A DNA stretch of 64,000 nucleotides, taken from the IMG/VR virus record IMGVR_UViG_3300028920_000059, positions 21,789 through 85,788 of that record, one strand, 5' to 3'. How positions within the stretch are numbered: position 1 is the first letter of the stretch; each line of letters opens with the position of its first letter. Shown here one piece after another: positions 23,323 to 31,276 of the stretch. The DNA is from a virus. Both the position numbers and the translations under genes were made by a program. The notes beneath the pieces were generated by a model. It was not told where the DNA came from. It worked only from the letters and a program-made list of their open reading frames with translations, and made no database searches.

Positions 23323-24222
23323 TTAGGACTCCTCAAGAAGTTGTTTCATTATCGCGTCGGCCTCACGCTGGGGAAGGTCGCCGGGATCGGAGCCTAGTTC
23401 CGTGACCAGCTCTACGTTACCGTCATACATACTCAACCAGAAGGCGAGGCGCACGGCGCGCTTCTGCGCTTCTGGCTCGGGATCAAAGATGATGAAGCGG
23501 CGCCGATAGTCTTTCAAGATGACTGCTTGCTCACGCGTCCAGTCAATCCCGAGAGTAGCGACGGCGCCTGGGCCAAACTTCCAGACATCGGCTGGACCCT
23601 CTACTATAACGACCGTATCAGTACAGTACTGGAGGCCATAGATGACTTCTCGTGGATCCGCACGGAGCTGGTCATTCGCAGGCATGCGATACTTCGGTTC
23701 AATATCTCGGATCGTTCGGCCGCAGTAGGCCATTGTTTCACCATCAGCATTATTGATCGGGAAAACAATGCGCCAACTCCATGCGCGTCCGGAGAGATGA
23801 GCCGTTCCCTGAAGGTCCCACAGCTCCTCCAACTTCTCGGGATTGAATCCTCGACGCTGGAGATACCTCCGGTGGGCATTTTTCATTGGCCCAATGCCTG
23901 GTGGCGTCCAGAGCTTGCGCTTTCTTGGATTGATTTTAGGTTTAGGCGCTTCGATTGGGATGAAGTCCGTTTGGTACTTGCGGAACATCGCTTTGGCTAT
24001 CTTCTCCGAATGAAGAAGCGCACGGAGTACTGAAAGAATCTTTATCGAACCACAACGCCAGCAGTTGAAGTAGCCCTTGCCGATATTGTAGCCGAGGTGC
24101 CAGCCACGGGTTCCATCCGTACAGAAGGGGCAGTGCGTCTGGATGTATCTACGCCCCTCGTACTGCCCCTCCTCTTTATGGGGGATCCCGTTATCCCGAA
24201 CGAATGAGAGAAAGTCAAACAA
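23323..24222 (-). CDS. DnaG-like primase (zinc finger plus Toprim)
   Basis: The 299-residue protein has a short CHC2-type zinc finger (HCPFCTDG and FNCWRCGS, about 30-57), a basic linker, and a Toprim-like domain with VVIVEGPADVWKFG (acidic Glu) near 205 and RRFIIFDPEPEAQ (DxD-like, here DPE) near 245. It is shorter than cellular DnaG because the helicase-binding domain is missing. It would prime lagging-strand synthesis with the DnaB-like helicase two genes on. It overlaps the ribbon-helix-helix gene upstream by eight bases. Confidence 0.8.
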   Translation of the reverse strand: MFDFLSFVRDNGIPHKEEGQYEGRRYIQTHCPFCTDGTRGWHLGYNIGKGYFNCWRCGSIKILSVLRALLHSEKIAKAMFRKYQTDFIPIEAPKPKINPRKRKLWTPPGIGPMKNAHRRYLQRRGFNPEKLEELWDLQGTAHLSGRAWSWRIVFPINNADGETMAYCGRTIRDIEPKYRMPANDQLRADPREVIYGLQYCTDTVVIVEGPADVWKFGPGAVATLGIDWTREQAVILKDYRRRFIIFDPEPEAQKRAVRLAFWLSMYDGNVELVTELGSDPGDLPQREADAIMKQLLEES

Positions 24223-24394
24223 GGGTGGCTTCTACAAATTTTTCCATACTTTCCATGATGACATCTCGCATCGTGCGTTCGGACACGAAGCAAGCAAGCC
24301 TAAAATTATCTTTCAGCTCGGTTGGGATGTTCCAGATCAGGATGGACTTCACGTCCTTCTTGCTCTTTTGCTTATGCTGTTTCTTTGAAGCCAT
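24215..24394 (-). CDS. ribbon-helix-helix (Arc-like) DNA-binding protein
   Basis: The 59-residue protein has a basic start (MASKKQHKQKSKKDVKS) followed by a short strand (ILIWNIP) and two helices, the ribbon-helix-helix plan of Arc/MetJ repressors. It likely acts as a dimer on DNA and could be the protein that binds one of the palindromic operators at 10762, 30087 or 34722. The ATG at 24394 lies within the end of the SNF2-like gene. No strong ribosome site; the overlapping gene may supply ribosomes. Confidence 0.62.
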   Translation of the reverse strand: MASKKQHKQKSKKDVKSILIWNIPTELKDNFRLACFVSERTMRDVIMESMEKFVEATLV

Positions 24395-25805
24395 TTTGTT
24401 TCCCCCTGTGTTTGAATAATTCAACGGGACAGAAGTCCCCATCCAGAACCTTCTGTCTTATATCGTAGTTGCTCTGAAGAAGGTCCAGAGTGCCTTCTTC
24501 AATCGTATCTTTGGCGATCATGTAGAACACGTTGACGATAGATGCATCTTGTCCGATTCTGAGCGCACGGTCCTCAGCTTGTTCGTGCTTGCTCCAGCGA
24601 TACCATAGCTCAAGAAAGACGACAGTTGACGCCGCATCTTGAAGCCCATCAAGCCCTTCGCCCGATGCTTTGATCTGTCCAGCGAATACTCGACAGCTGG
24701 GATCATTCTGGAATCGCTCGACCTCGGCTTGGCGATTGCGCGTTCCGCCGGCGATTGAGGCGCAGGTTGGGAATAGCTTTTTGATCTCGGCAAGAATCCG
24801 ACGATGGATACAGAACACGATCAGCTTCTCACCGGTTGCAAGAAAGTCCTCGGCCCAGTTCTTGAATGACTTCAACTTCCCTTCGGCTGCGACTCGTTTG
24901 AGTGCACCCATCTTGGTGAGACCGATAGCTGCCGACGCACGTTTCGCTGCGTCTTGGCCTTGATTTTCTTCGACCCAGTCCAAGTAGTTGTTCTCTGCTC
25001 TACGATACTCTCGTTGGTTGGAGAGTCGGATGGGGAGGATCGTGCGAATCTTTGGCGGTAATTCCTTGGCTACTTCGGACTTCATTCTACGAATCATAAA
25101 GGGCTGGATGCGCTCGTGAAGTTCCTCAAGATTGTCGTGGCCAGAAAAGTCCCAGCCTCGGCCTCGAAATGCTTTCTTGGGATTGCAGTATTGTTGGACG
25201 TAGCGCCAGAAGGAGCTGAACTCCCGTGGCGCAACGATGTTGAGCGTCGTGAAGAACTCAACCGGAGCGGCATCGATAGGTGTTCCACTCGCCGCGATGA
25301 CGTAGGGAATGCCTCGACAGAGTTGTTGGACAGCCATCGTCCTGAGCGCCGACCGTTCTTTGATACAATGGCACTCATCGATGATGACTAGCTGCGGCTG
25401 CCCGAGACGGAGATGATCAACCCAAGGAAAGGCCTTTGGCTTGGCCCGTTTGGTCCGCTTGCCATTTGGCCAGAGCGCATGGGCGAGGATCGTGTAGTTG
25501 ATAACGACGATATGGCAGCCGACTTTATAGGGCTTCTGTCCCTCCGCGACACCGGCTTGTAGACCTGCGTGCGTCGACATCTGATTCTGCCAATGGTATT
25601 TCACCTGGGCAGGACAAACGACGACTACACGCTTTATCTCGGGGTGGATAGCCAGCCAGCCAATTGCCTCTAGGGTCTTACCCAGCCCCATATCGTCACC
25701 AAGCACGAACCGCCCGCCAGCCGCCTCAATAGCTCTCACGCCCTGAACCTGATAGCGTTTGGGCGTGGTATGAAGGACGGTTCGGAGTTGCGTTCCTACA
25801 GACAA
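24372..25805 (-). CDS. SNF2-family DNA helicase/translocase
   Basis: The 477-residue protein shows SF2 motifs in order: YQVQGVRAI (Q-motif-like), DDMGLGKTLEAI (I), VVVVCPAQVKYHW (Ia), VIIDECHCIKE (II, DECH), AASGTPIDA (III), and in lobe 2 LIVFCIHRRIL, GLDGLQDAASTVVFLE (V) and DRALRIGQD (VI). It resembles SMARCAL1-type annealing helicases found in many phages. A role in fork repair or recombination with the RecA-like and UvsX-like set is likely. It overlaps the sigma-like gene upstream by ten bases. Confidence 0.85.
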   Translation of the reverse strand: MSVGTQLRTVLHTTPKRYQVQGVRAIEAAGGRFVLGDDMGLGKTLEAIGWLAIHPEIKRVVVVCPAQVKYHWQNQMSTHAGLQAGVAEGQKPYKVGCHIVVINYTILAHALWPNGKRTKRAKPKAFPWVDHLRLGQPQLVIIDECHCIKERSALRTMAVQQLCRGIPYVIAASGTPIDAAPVEFFTTLNIVAPREFSSFWRYVQQYCNPKKAFRGRGWDFSGHDNLEELHERIQPFMIRRMKSEVAKELPPKIRTILPIRLSNQREYRRAENNYLDWVEENQGQDAAKRASAAIGLTKMGALKRVAAEGKLKSFKNWAEDFLATGEKLIVFCIHRRILAEIKKLFPTCASIAGGTRNRQAEVERFQNDPSCRVFAGQIKASGEGLDGLQDAASTVVFLELWYRWSKHEQAEDRALRIGQDASIVNVFYMIAKDTIEEGTLDLLQSNYDIRQKVLDGDFCPVELFKHRGKQNGFKETA

Positions 25806-26353
25806 GCTTGGATCTCACTGAATGCTGTATCTATCTTTTCAGGATGCCAGTCGGCTACATCGATGAGCCACTGGCGAAGGTTCTGTTGCTTGGTTTCGGC
25901 TGAGCGGCCTTGGCACGGGCAAATTTCAAGCCAGAGATCATCCGGCGCTTCCCGAATAATCTGCAGAAGCGCCGCGCACTCCTCGCTGACTTCTAAGAGG
26001 ATTCGTTTGAACCAGTTCTCTTTGACTTCGGCCTCCGGCGCGCAGTTATCGTCCGGACATTGTGATAGAACCTTCTCACGGGTTGACGAGATAGGAAGGG
26101 AGAGATCACGATGGAACGGAATCTTGCCGCGCAGGTAGAGGGTCTTGAGACGCCAGATGATCTTGCACTTGATCCATGCTTCAAAGGACCCGCGCTCGGC
26201 GTTATAGCCGCTCCCCTCTTTGAGTAGAAGGAAAAGAGTTACCTGCGCATCTTCAAGAACATCTCGGAACGGTTGGCCAAGACGGATTGAGACGTAGCGT
26301 GACGCATCTGCGATCACGGGTTGGAGGTCTTGGAATTGCTGGTCGATGGTCAT
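25796..26353 (-). CDS. sigma-factor-like protein
   Basis: The 185-residue protein has a segment resembling sigma70 region 2: FRDVLEDAQVTLFLLLKEG, then GSFEAWIKCKIIWRLKTLYLRG (region 2.4-like helix with aromatic and basic residues) near 45-75. A short C-terminal helical region could be region 4. T4 gp55 and other phage sigma proteins are this small. If correct, it would direct the host RNA polymerase to phage promoters such as those at 34695 and 40366. Sequence similarity is limited, so the call is moderate. It precedes the SNF2 gene and follows the methyltransferase-like gene by 21 bases. Confidence 0.55.
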   Translation of the reverse strand: MTIDQQFQDLQPVIADASRYVSIRLGQPFRDVLEDAQVTLFLLLKEGSGYNAERGSFEAWIKCKIIWRLKTLYLRGKIPFHRDLSLPISSTREKVLSQCPDDNCAPEAEVKENWFKRILLEVSEECAALLQIIREAPDDLWLEICPCQGRSAETKQQNLRQWLIDVADWHPEKIDTAFSEIQACL

Positions 26354-26374
26354 GGTTGATCCTGGGGGAGGGGG

Positions 26375-27199
26375 TTATGGCTGCTTCTGCCAGATGGATG
26401 GTCTATCGTTCCAGATTTTGGTCTTGAGCTTGGCGTATCCTGCGTTGCGCATAACACGCCCGAAGGTACGGCCAGCTGCCTTATTAGGGATTGTGTCGGT
26501 AAGACCAAGGCCTCTGGTGAATAGATAGATGGGGAAGTGACCGATAGCGATACCGGTGAAGCTATTGATTGTGATGATGTACTCCGGCCTATTCTGTTCT
26601 ATAATTTCAAGAACGTGCCGGAACGGGTGCTGGAAGTGCTCAAAGTATTCGCTAGCGAAAACTACGTCAACCGGACCGAGGTTCTCCAATCCAGTAGCCA
26701 TCTCAAATCCTGCCTCGTCTGCAATCTCATTAGCGATTCTATACTGCAGAGTGCCAGGCAGGTTGGTTCCGATAACGTGAGAATCTGGCAACAGCTCCTT
26801 CAGGAAAGCGGTGCTGTATCCAATTCCACAGCCAGCATCGACAACAATTTTGGCTTTATGGATAAGATCGATGACGCTTCGATTTATGAGGGCATTATCT
26901 TTATTCAATGCCTTGATGCTTTTGTTGCTGTAGAGTGCCCAGCAAGCCCACGCTTCGCAGACGTAGTACGGATCCGCATAGACAGAATAGTTTGGCTCCT
27001 CTCCAAGAAGTGAGTCATACCATTTACGCTCCAGCTTCTTGATTGGATGATAAGACGGTAACACCTCAGACGTTCGGATCGACCGGACGTATGAAGCGAT
27101 TACTTCTTCAGCTTCGTTGAGGCTGATCGGGATGTCTGCTTGGAATTTTTCAATCAATTCCAACAGATTGTTGATTTTGGTTTTGTCCCGATAGCTCAC
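26375..27199 (-). CDS. SAM-dependent methyltransferase-like protein
   Basis: The 274-residue protein has the Rossmann SAM-binding motif I VVDAGCGIGYSTAFLKEL near 115 and a motif-IV-like VVFASEYFEHFQHPF near 195, with no DPPY or PC motif of DNA methyltransferases. The target could be a small molecule, protein or a modified base. The first 110 residues are helical and specific to this protein. A GTG start at 27199 overlaps the small gene upstream by four bases. Lying in the replication cluster it might serve DNA modification, but nothing in the motifs shows this. Confidence 0.7.
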   Translation of the reverse strand: MSYRDKTKINNLLELIEKFQADIPISLNEAEEVIASYVRSIRTSEVLPSYHPIKKLERKWYDSLLGEEPNYSVYADPYYVCEAWACWALYSNKSIKALNKDNALINRSVIDLIHKAKIVVDAGCGIGYSTAFLKELLPDSHVIGTNLPGTLQYRIANEIADEAGFEMATGLENLGPVDVVFASEYFEHFQHPFRHVLEIIEQNRPEYIITINSFTGIAIGHFPIYLFTRGLGLTDTIPNKAAGRTFGRVMRNAGYAKLKTKIWNDRPSIWQKQP

Positions 27200-27372
27200 A
27201 CTGCGTACTTTTGATTGAAGGTATGGATCCTATTCTTGAGCCGGTCGCGGATCTTGCGCTCGGTTTTAGAGCACTTCTTGGGAATAGCCTCAAAGCGTTC
27301 CAGTAGGCGCAGAATCTTACGACGGGCCTTACAGGGAAGGGACTGGTAGCGTTTCGGGAGGGTCGTCTCCAT
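27196..27372 (-). CDS. 58-residue basic protein
   Basis: A 58-codon frame from the ATG at 27372 follows GGAGTCCTACC, the same leader as three other early genes, and ends in a GTGA overlap with the methyltransferase gene. The protein begins METTLPKRYQSLPCKARRK and is very basic (many Arg and Lys), helical and with two Cys residues. It could bind nucleic acid. The leader and the overlap make it a convincing gene despite its size. Confidence 0.7.
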   Translation of the reverse strand: METTLPKRYQSLPCKARRKILRLLERFEAIPKKCSKTERKIRDRLKNRIHTFNQKYAV

Positions 27373-27429
27373 GGTAGGACTCCTAAATCGAAGGAGGGGT
27401 AAAAGGTTATAGTCAGAGAAGTCTGTTGT

Positions 27430-27843
27430 CTAGAATTTTCCTAGCGCCTCCTTTAGCGCAGTATCAATCGCTTCGTGTCTCTCGGCGGGCGATTTCATTA
27501 CCAAGATATTTCCGATCGACGCCTTGCGCTTTTCGGTATTGGCATAGATTCGGGCGCTAATTAGATGAGTCTGACTCTCGATCTGATCATCGAGTGTTTC
27601 CAGTGCAGCCACCAGCGCGCCCACGTATGGATCTAGCGCGTTGGGTTTGCTCTTTTTATTATTGACTAAGAACCTACCGGCGAGAGACAGGTGACTGTAG
27701 AGCTGGTTGGCCTCGCCGGCGGCTGCGATGAGGTGCGACTTGAAGCGACCGCCTGGGGCGATGTCGATCAAACGACGTATCTCATCCTGGATCGACTCGC
27801 AGTCCTTCATCGCTTTGCCTAGTATATTAGGATTGAGAGTCAT
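27430..27843 (-). CDS. hypothetical helical protein
   Basis: The 137-residue protein is mostly helical with alternating acidic and basic stretches and no recognisable motif. The ATG at 27843 overlaps the upstream gene by four bases. The start is supported by AAAGGAAAAG. It lies in the operon headed by the amidoligase gene. Function unknown. Confidence 0.58.
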   Translation of the reverse strand: MTLNPNILGKAMKDCESIQDEIRRLIDIAPGGRFKSHLIAAAGEANQLYSHLSLAGRFLVNNKKSKPNALDPYVGALVAALETLDDQIESQTHLISARIYANTEKRKASIGNILVMKSPAERHEAIDTALKEALGKF

Positions 27844-28064
27844 GGTGCTTTTCCTTTCTTGTTGGCTTTTGCCTTGTCGTAGTCCTGGGTGTGCTCGACG
27901 TAGCGGCCGTCCGACGTGAAGTGGGCGGTTTCCATGGCCACGCGGTCGTTGCGCATGCGCTTCATCCGGCGCTTCCAGCCACGATGACGTGCGCTTTTGA
28001 CTTTGTGGCGACCTCGGACGGTGGACTGGCCGCGGCCGTTGGCGGACTGGTTCTTGGAGGGCAT
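27840..28064 (-). CDS. small highly basic protein
   Basis: The 74-residue protein has about one third Arg or Lys (for example RHKVKSARHRGWKRRMKRMR) and no acidic clusters. It looks like a nucleic-acid-binding or condensation protein. It overlaps the downstream gene by four bases, and AAGGAG precedes the ATG at 28064. No family recognised. Confidence 0.6.
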   Translation of the reverse strand: MPSKNQSANGRGQSTVRGRHKVKSARHRGWKRRMKRMRNDRVAMETAHFTSDGRYVEHTQDYDKAKANKKGKAP

Positions 28065-28077
28065 GTGAGCTCCTTCT

Positions 28078-28398
28078 TCAGGGATCGATGAGAGTCTTGA
28101 GCGTGGCGGGCACCGGCTCCTTGAGCTTGGTATACAAGGCTTCGACGGCCTTGGCTACGACCAGAATCTGGTCCGTCGGCTTGCTCTTGTTGACCGGCAC
28201 GAGGCCGACCATCTTGCAGCACTCCCGGATGGAGAGTGTGGCGATGTCGCGTCCGAAGTGCTTCGAGGCTCTCACGCCGATGTCGACGTAGGTCAAGCCC
28301 GTCAGGTCCTTGCGGTTATCCTCGAGGAAGTGCGCGAGGTGATAGAAGTCCTCGTGGCTGAGTCGCCGGCGAGAGGGTTTGGTTTTCTTAGGGACCAT
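28078..28398 (-). CDS. hypothetical basic protein
   Basis: The 106-residue protein begins MVPKKTKPSRRRLSHEDFY and contains a helical region that could be a helix-turn-helix (VDIGVRASKHFGRDIATLSIREC). It lies between the AIG2-like gene and the basic protein at 27840. The start follows AAGGAGTAAAT. No function assigned. Confidence 0.6.
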   Translation of the reverse strand: MVPKKTKPSRRRLSHEDFYHLAHFLEDNRKDLTGLTYVDIGVRASKHFGRDIATLSIRECCKMVGLVPVNKSKPTDQILVVAKAVEALYTKLKEPVPATLKTLIDP

Positions 28399-28420
28399 AT
28401 TTACTCCTTGAGCCTGATGG

Positions 28421-28870
28421 TTATGCGGATTCTTTACTCATCTCGATGAGGTGAGCCATGTAGAGGGGGTGGACGGGGACTTCGTTCTGCTCGGCGCCGA
28501 CCGCGCAGCCCAGAGCGTACTCGGGGTCATAGCGATAGATGCCGCGGTGCTTCTTGCTCCGGGCGCTCATCACGTAGACGATGGCCGGGATCGGCGCGTG
28601 CCACATGTCTGAGATGACGTCCACCCACTGCTTGATGTAGTAGGTCGGCACGCCTTCGTAGAGATCCAGCGCGGCCAGGCACTCGGGGGTGATCTCCCAT
28701 AGCACGCCGTGGACGGCGTCTTCGGGATCCTCATCGATATCGGCATGGAGCCGTTCGCAGAGGGTCCAGCCAGGGAGACAGGCCGGTCCCAGATTCGTGG
28801 CCTTCGGGCAGCGCCAGCGCATCTGGTTGTTATTCATGTTGGAGCCGTAGGCGAAGTAAAGGGGGTTCAT
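28421..28870 (-). CDS. AIG2-like gamma-glutamylcyclotransferase
   Basis: The 149-residue protein starts MNPLYFAYGSNMNNNQMRW, the YGSNM signature of the AIG2/GGCT fold. A Leu-Tyr-Glu segment (LAALDLYEGVPTYY) fits the position of the catalytic Glu loop. This family releases 5-oxoproline from gamma-glutamyl amides or trims isopeptide-linked amines. The start at 28870 overlaps the stop of the upstream gene (TGATG). Together with the amidoligase two genes upstream it matches the amidoligase/AIG2 pairs described by Aravind's group as peptide- or amine-modifying systems. Substrate unknown. Confidence 0.78.
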   Translation of the reverse strand: MNPLYFAYGSNMNNNQMRWRCPKATNLGPACLPGWTLCERLHADIDEDPEDAVHGVLWEITPECLAALDLYEGVPTYYIKQWVDVISDMWHAPIPAIVYVMSARSKKHRGIYRYDPEYALGCAVGAEQNEVPVHPLYMAHLIEMSKESA

Positions 28871-29136
28871 CAGAACTCCTCGGGCAGGTTGATTTCGATG
28901 TTGTCGGTCAGGCGATCCACGACAGCCATGAATCGCATCTCCTCCAGGTCGGGCCGGAGGATCGGGGACTTGAGGTAGGGCTTGGCCTTGGCGTCCAGCT
29001 CGGACGGGATCCAGACCTGGCCTTCTAGCTCGGTTTGGAAGGCCTCGGCGAGGGTCTCCAGGCGCTTCAGGCGCTGCTCTTGCAGCTCCTTCCACGCTTG
29101 GACGACCTCGGCGCCGGTGATGGGCTTGTTGCTCAT
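28870..29136 (-). CDS. small helical protein between amidoligase and AIG2-like genes
   Basis: The 88-residue protein has an amphipathic N-terminal helix (AWKELQEQRLKRLETLAEAFQ) and an acidic C-terminal end. No family recognised. It is one base apart from the AIG2-like gene and 22 bases from the amidoligase, so it may be a substrate or partner of the two. This is inference from position only. Confidence 0.55.
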   Translation of the reverse strand: MSNKPITGAEVVQAWKELQEQRLKRLETLAEAFQTELEGQVWIPSELDAKAKPYLKSPILRPDLEEMRFMAVVDRLTDNIEINLPEEF

Positions 29137-29158
29137 GGGGTGGGTTTCCTTTCTGCTC

Positions 29159-30010
29159 TCAGGCCGCCAGCTGCTTCTTGCGCTGCTTGACCCACTTGCG
29201 GATGTCCTTATAGATGGCCTTCATCTCGACCTGCTTCGCGGGGCTGCAGGCCATGATGGTCTGGTTGCCACCGAGGAGGTGGAAGGCCCAGAAGATGTTA
29301 TGCCGGGCGTTGGTCGGCTTCCGGATGCTCTTCTTGCTGGAGGCCGCCCGCTCGACCAGCGCCTGAGTTAGACAGACCCAGCCGCAAATCTTATCGGCGT
29401 CGGTGGTCCCCCCGAAGTGCCGGATCTCGACTGTGCTGTGGCGCTGGAAGGCCGCCATGTTGACTTTGTAGTAGCGGCTGTTCAGGCCGAGCTGCGGGGT
29501 ACGATGGTGGCGGCTGGTACGAAAGAGTTGGCCGGCGTCGATATGCTGCAGGGTGTTACAGTAATAGGCGTTGCTACGGCGCCGCGAGGGCGGTACCATC
29601 TCGTCCATCTCGGCTTCGTGGTTCTTGTAGAGGTTGACCACGTTACGCAGCTGCTTCACGCCGAAGTCGCTGGCGCCGTGGTGGACGTGGAGGCCGCAGC
29701 TCTTGTTTATCGTCGCCTGTACGATGGGGCCGTTGAGGATCGCGCAGACCTGGCGGATCTGCAGCAGGCCCTCTTCGCCGCTCAGGACGGGGCTAACCAG
29801 CTCAAAGCTGTGCCACCCGCGCCGGTAGTCGATGGAGCCATCGCTTACGATCTTCCAGTGGGGCCTGGTGGAGTGATTGTACCCTTCGACCTGGCAGGCG
29901 ATGCCGGCTTCGTTGAGCAAACGAGAGACGTGCTCCTCGCTAACCTTGGAGTACATTTCGATTTCGATTCCGAAGGAGCGGGAGGTCAGAGGCTTGGTGA
30001 GGCTGATCAT
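29159..30010 (-). CDS. amidoligase-family enzyme
   Basis: The 283-residue protein shows the amidoligase (COOH-NH2 ligase of the glutamine-synthetase/GCS superfamily) motifs: SRSFGIEIEMYSK near 10, WKIVSDGSIDY, HSFELVSPVLSG, SCGLHVHHGASDFG near 100, and STVEIRHFGGTTDADK near 205. These give the Glu, His and Arg residues that bind ATP, metal and the carboxylate. The enzyme would join a carboxyl to an amine using ATP. The neighbour is an AIG2-like cyclotransferase. It is the first gene after the promoter at 30044-30071, and its ATG follows GGAGTCCTACCG. The target (peptide, amine or cell-wall precursor) cannot be seen. Confidence 0.8.
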   Translation of the reverse strand: MISLTKPLTSRSFGIEIEMYSKVSEEHVSRLLNEAGIACQVEGYNHSTRPHWKIVSDGSIDYRRGWHSFELVSPVLSGEEGLLQIRQVCAILNGPIVQATINKSCGLHVHHGASDFGVKQLRNVVNLYKNHEAEMDEMVPPSRRRSNAYYCNTLQHIDAGQLFRTSRHHRTPQLGLNSRYYKVNMAAFQRHSTVEIRHFGGTTDADKICGWVCLTQALVERAASSKKSIRKPTNARHNIFWAFHLLGGNQTIMACSPAKQVEMKAIYKDIRKWVKQRKKQLAA

Positions 30011-30043
30011 CGGTAGGACTCCGTTTGTTGTTTCGATGGCTCA

Positions 30044-30071
30044 ATAGTAGCACTTATATGCGTGATGTAAA
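30044..30071 (-). promoter_or_regulatory. leftward promoter of the amidoligase operon
   Basis: On the minus strand TTTACA (30071-30066) and TACTAT (30049-30044) are 16 bases apart. Spacer sequence GCATATAAGTGC contains a copy of the TATAAGTGC half-site that also forms the nearby palindrome. Layout and spacing equal those of the promoter at 10761-10788. Confidence 0.62.
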
Positions 30072-30086
30072 TACTTTTTTCGACGA

Positions 30087-30102
30087 CTATAAGTGCTTAT
30101 AG
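30087..30102. promoter_or_regulatory. palindromic operator CTATAAGTGCTTATAG
   Basis: A 16-base near-perfect palindrome lies between the leftward amidoligase promoter and the rightward UDP-glucose dehydrogenase gene. It is the same type as CTATAACGACTTATAG at 10762-10777, so one regulator could control both early promoters. The 148-base region between the two divergent genes holds nothing else that I can read. Confidence 0.6.
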
Positions 30103-30158
30103 CAATACGGCTTATGAGACCCCCTCTTTTCAATCTCGCCGGAGGCACGATATAGAGT

Positions 30159-31181
30159 ATGCTTGACGTACCTACCATCGGGATCATCGGTTACGGCTTT
30201 GTCGGCAAGGCCACCGCCCTTCTCTGGCAGCTCCCTTCTATATCTATCAACGATCCCAAGCTGCCCGGATCGTTCCCGCTACCCGAGATCGCGGAGTGCG
30301 ATCTCATCTTTATCTGCGTTCCGACGCCGATGAAGTTTGACGGCGGCCCACAGGATACTTCTATCATCCGGTCGACACTGCGCGATCTGGCCGAGGAGTT
30401 AGACAAGCAGCACCACGAGGAGGCCATCGTCATAGTAAAGTCGACCGTACTGCCAGACGTTCTGCTAAATATCAAGCAAGACTTCCCGTGGCTTCGCCTA
30501 GTGATGTCGCCTGAGTTTCTTCGGGAGAAAACATGGCGCCACGATGCGATGGCGCCTCGTTTCCATATCTTTGGTGGCGAGTATCGGGACACGAAGCAGG
30601 TGGCGGACTGGTGTAATGACTTTAGTATCGCTCCTGGGATCCCGATATACCAGGTGAGCCTTACTGCCGCACCATTGGTCAAATATATGATCAACACGTT
30701 CTTGGCGATGAAAGTCATCTTCATGAACCAGTGGCGCTTGGTCTTTGATCGGTCGGGCGCTCCGGATTCGTGGGCGGATGTCGTGAAAGCATTTCATGCA
30801 GATGTCCGCGTCGGTAATTCGCACGGCGCCGTTCCTGGTCCTGATGGAATGATGGGCTACGGAGGCAAATGCTTCCCGAAGGATGTCGCTGCGATTATCC
30901 ACTTCGCTGATCGGGTCCGCCGCCCATTCTCACTACTGGCTGAGATCCAGAGGATCAATCATGAGATCAGGCCCAAGCGTGACTGGCTCAAGATTGATGG
31001 CGCTACGAGCAAAGGTAAGATAGAGGACCTGGAGGATCCGCAGGAAAAGTGGGACTGCCTGGGCTGGTATATGGAGATAGGTAAGCCTTGGGCTATTTCG
31101 GGCGTCTGCTCTGCCAGGTGCCCAGCGCGATTTAAGTGCTGGAAGTTGAAGAAGGAACGGCTTGCGCAGGAGGAGGATTGA
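30159..31181 (+). CDS. UDP-glucose 6-dehydrogenase-like enzyme with Cys-rich C-terminus
   Basis: The 340-residue protein begins with the NAD-binding motif GIIGYGFVGKA and has the family's catalytic region MGYGGKCFPKD near 230-240 with the active-site Cys. CVPTPMKFDGG and VKSTVLP are further family motifs. It oxidises UDP-glucose to UDP-glucuronate, the substrate of the decarboxylase at 392-1381. The usual C-terminal UDP-binding domain is missing. Instead the last 60 residues hold four or five Cys (CLGWYMEIG, CSARCPARFKC), possibly an iron-sulphur or zinc site. It is the first rightward gene. The ribosome site (GGAGG) is 13 bases away, which is long. Confidence 0.78.
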   Translation: MLDVPTIGIIGYGFVGKATALLWQLPSISINDPKLPGSFPLPEIAECDLIFICVPTPMKFDGGPQDTSIIRSTLRDLAEELDKQHHEEAIVIVKSTVLPDVLLNIKQDFPWLRLVMSPEFLREKTWRHDAMAPRFHIFGGEYRDTKQVADWCNDFSIAPGIPIYQVSLTAAPLVKYMINTFLAMKVIFMNQWRLVFDRSGAPDSWADVVKAFHADVRVGNSHGAVPGPDGMMGYGGKCFPKDVAAIIHFADRVRRPFSLLAEIQRINHEIRPKRDWLKIDGATSKGKIEDLEDPQEKWDCLGWYMEIGKPWAISGVCSARCPARFKCWKLKKERLAQEED

Positions 31182-31276
31182 TGGATCATCTGCTGTGGCC
31201 GTTGCCCCTTCTGTTCGCTTTGATCTTGATGGCTATTGTATTCAACCGGCGCGACGACGATAAGGAGGATGAATGA
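31181..31276 (+). CDS. 31-residue single-span membrane peptide
   Basis: A 31-codon frame begins at 31181 (sharing one base with the preceding stop) after CAGGAGGAGG and ends in an ATGA overlap with the next gene. It encodes a hydrophobic segment (LLWPLPLLFALILMAIVF) followed by an acidic tail (NRRDDDKEDE). The coupled overlaps and strong ribosome site support it. It may work with the secreted enzyme encoded next. Confidence 0.6.
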   Translation: MDHLLWPLPLLFALILMAIVFNRRDDDKEDE

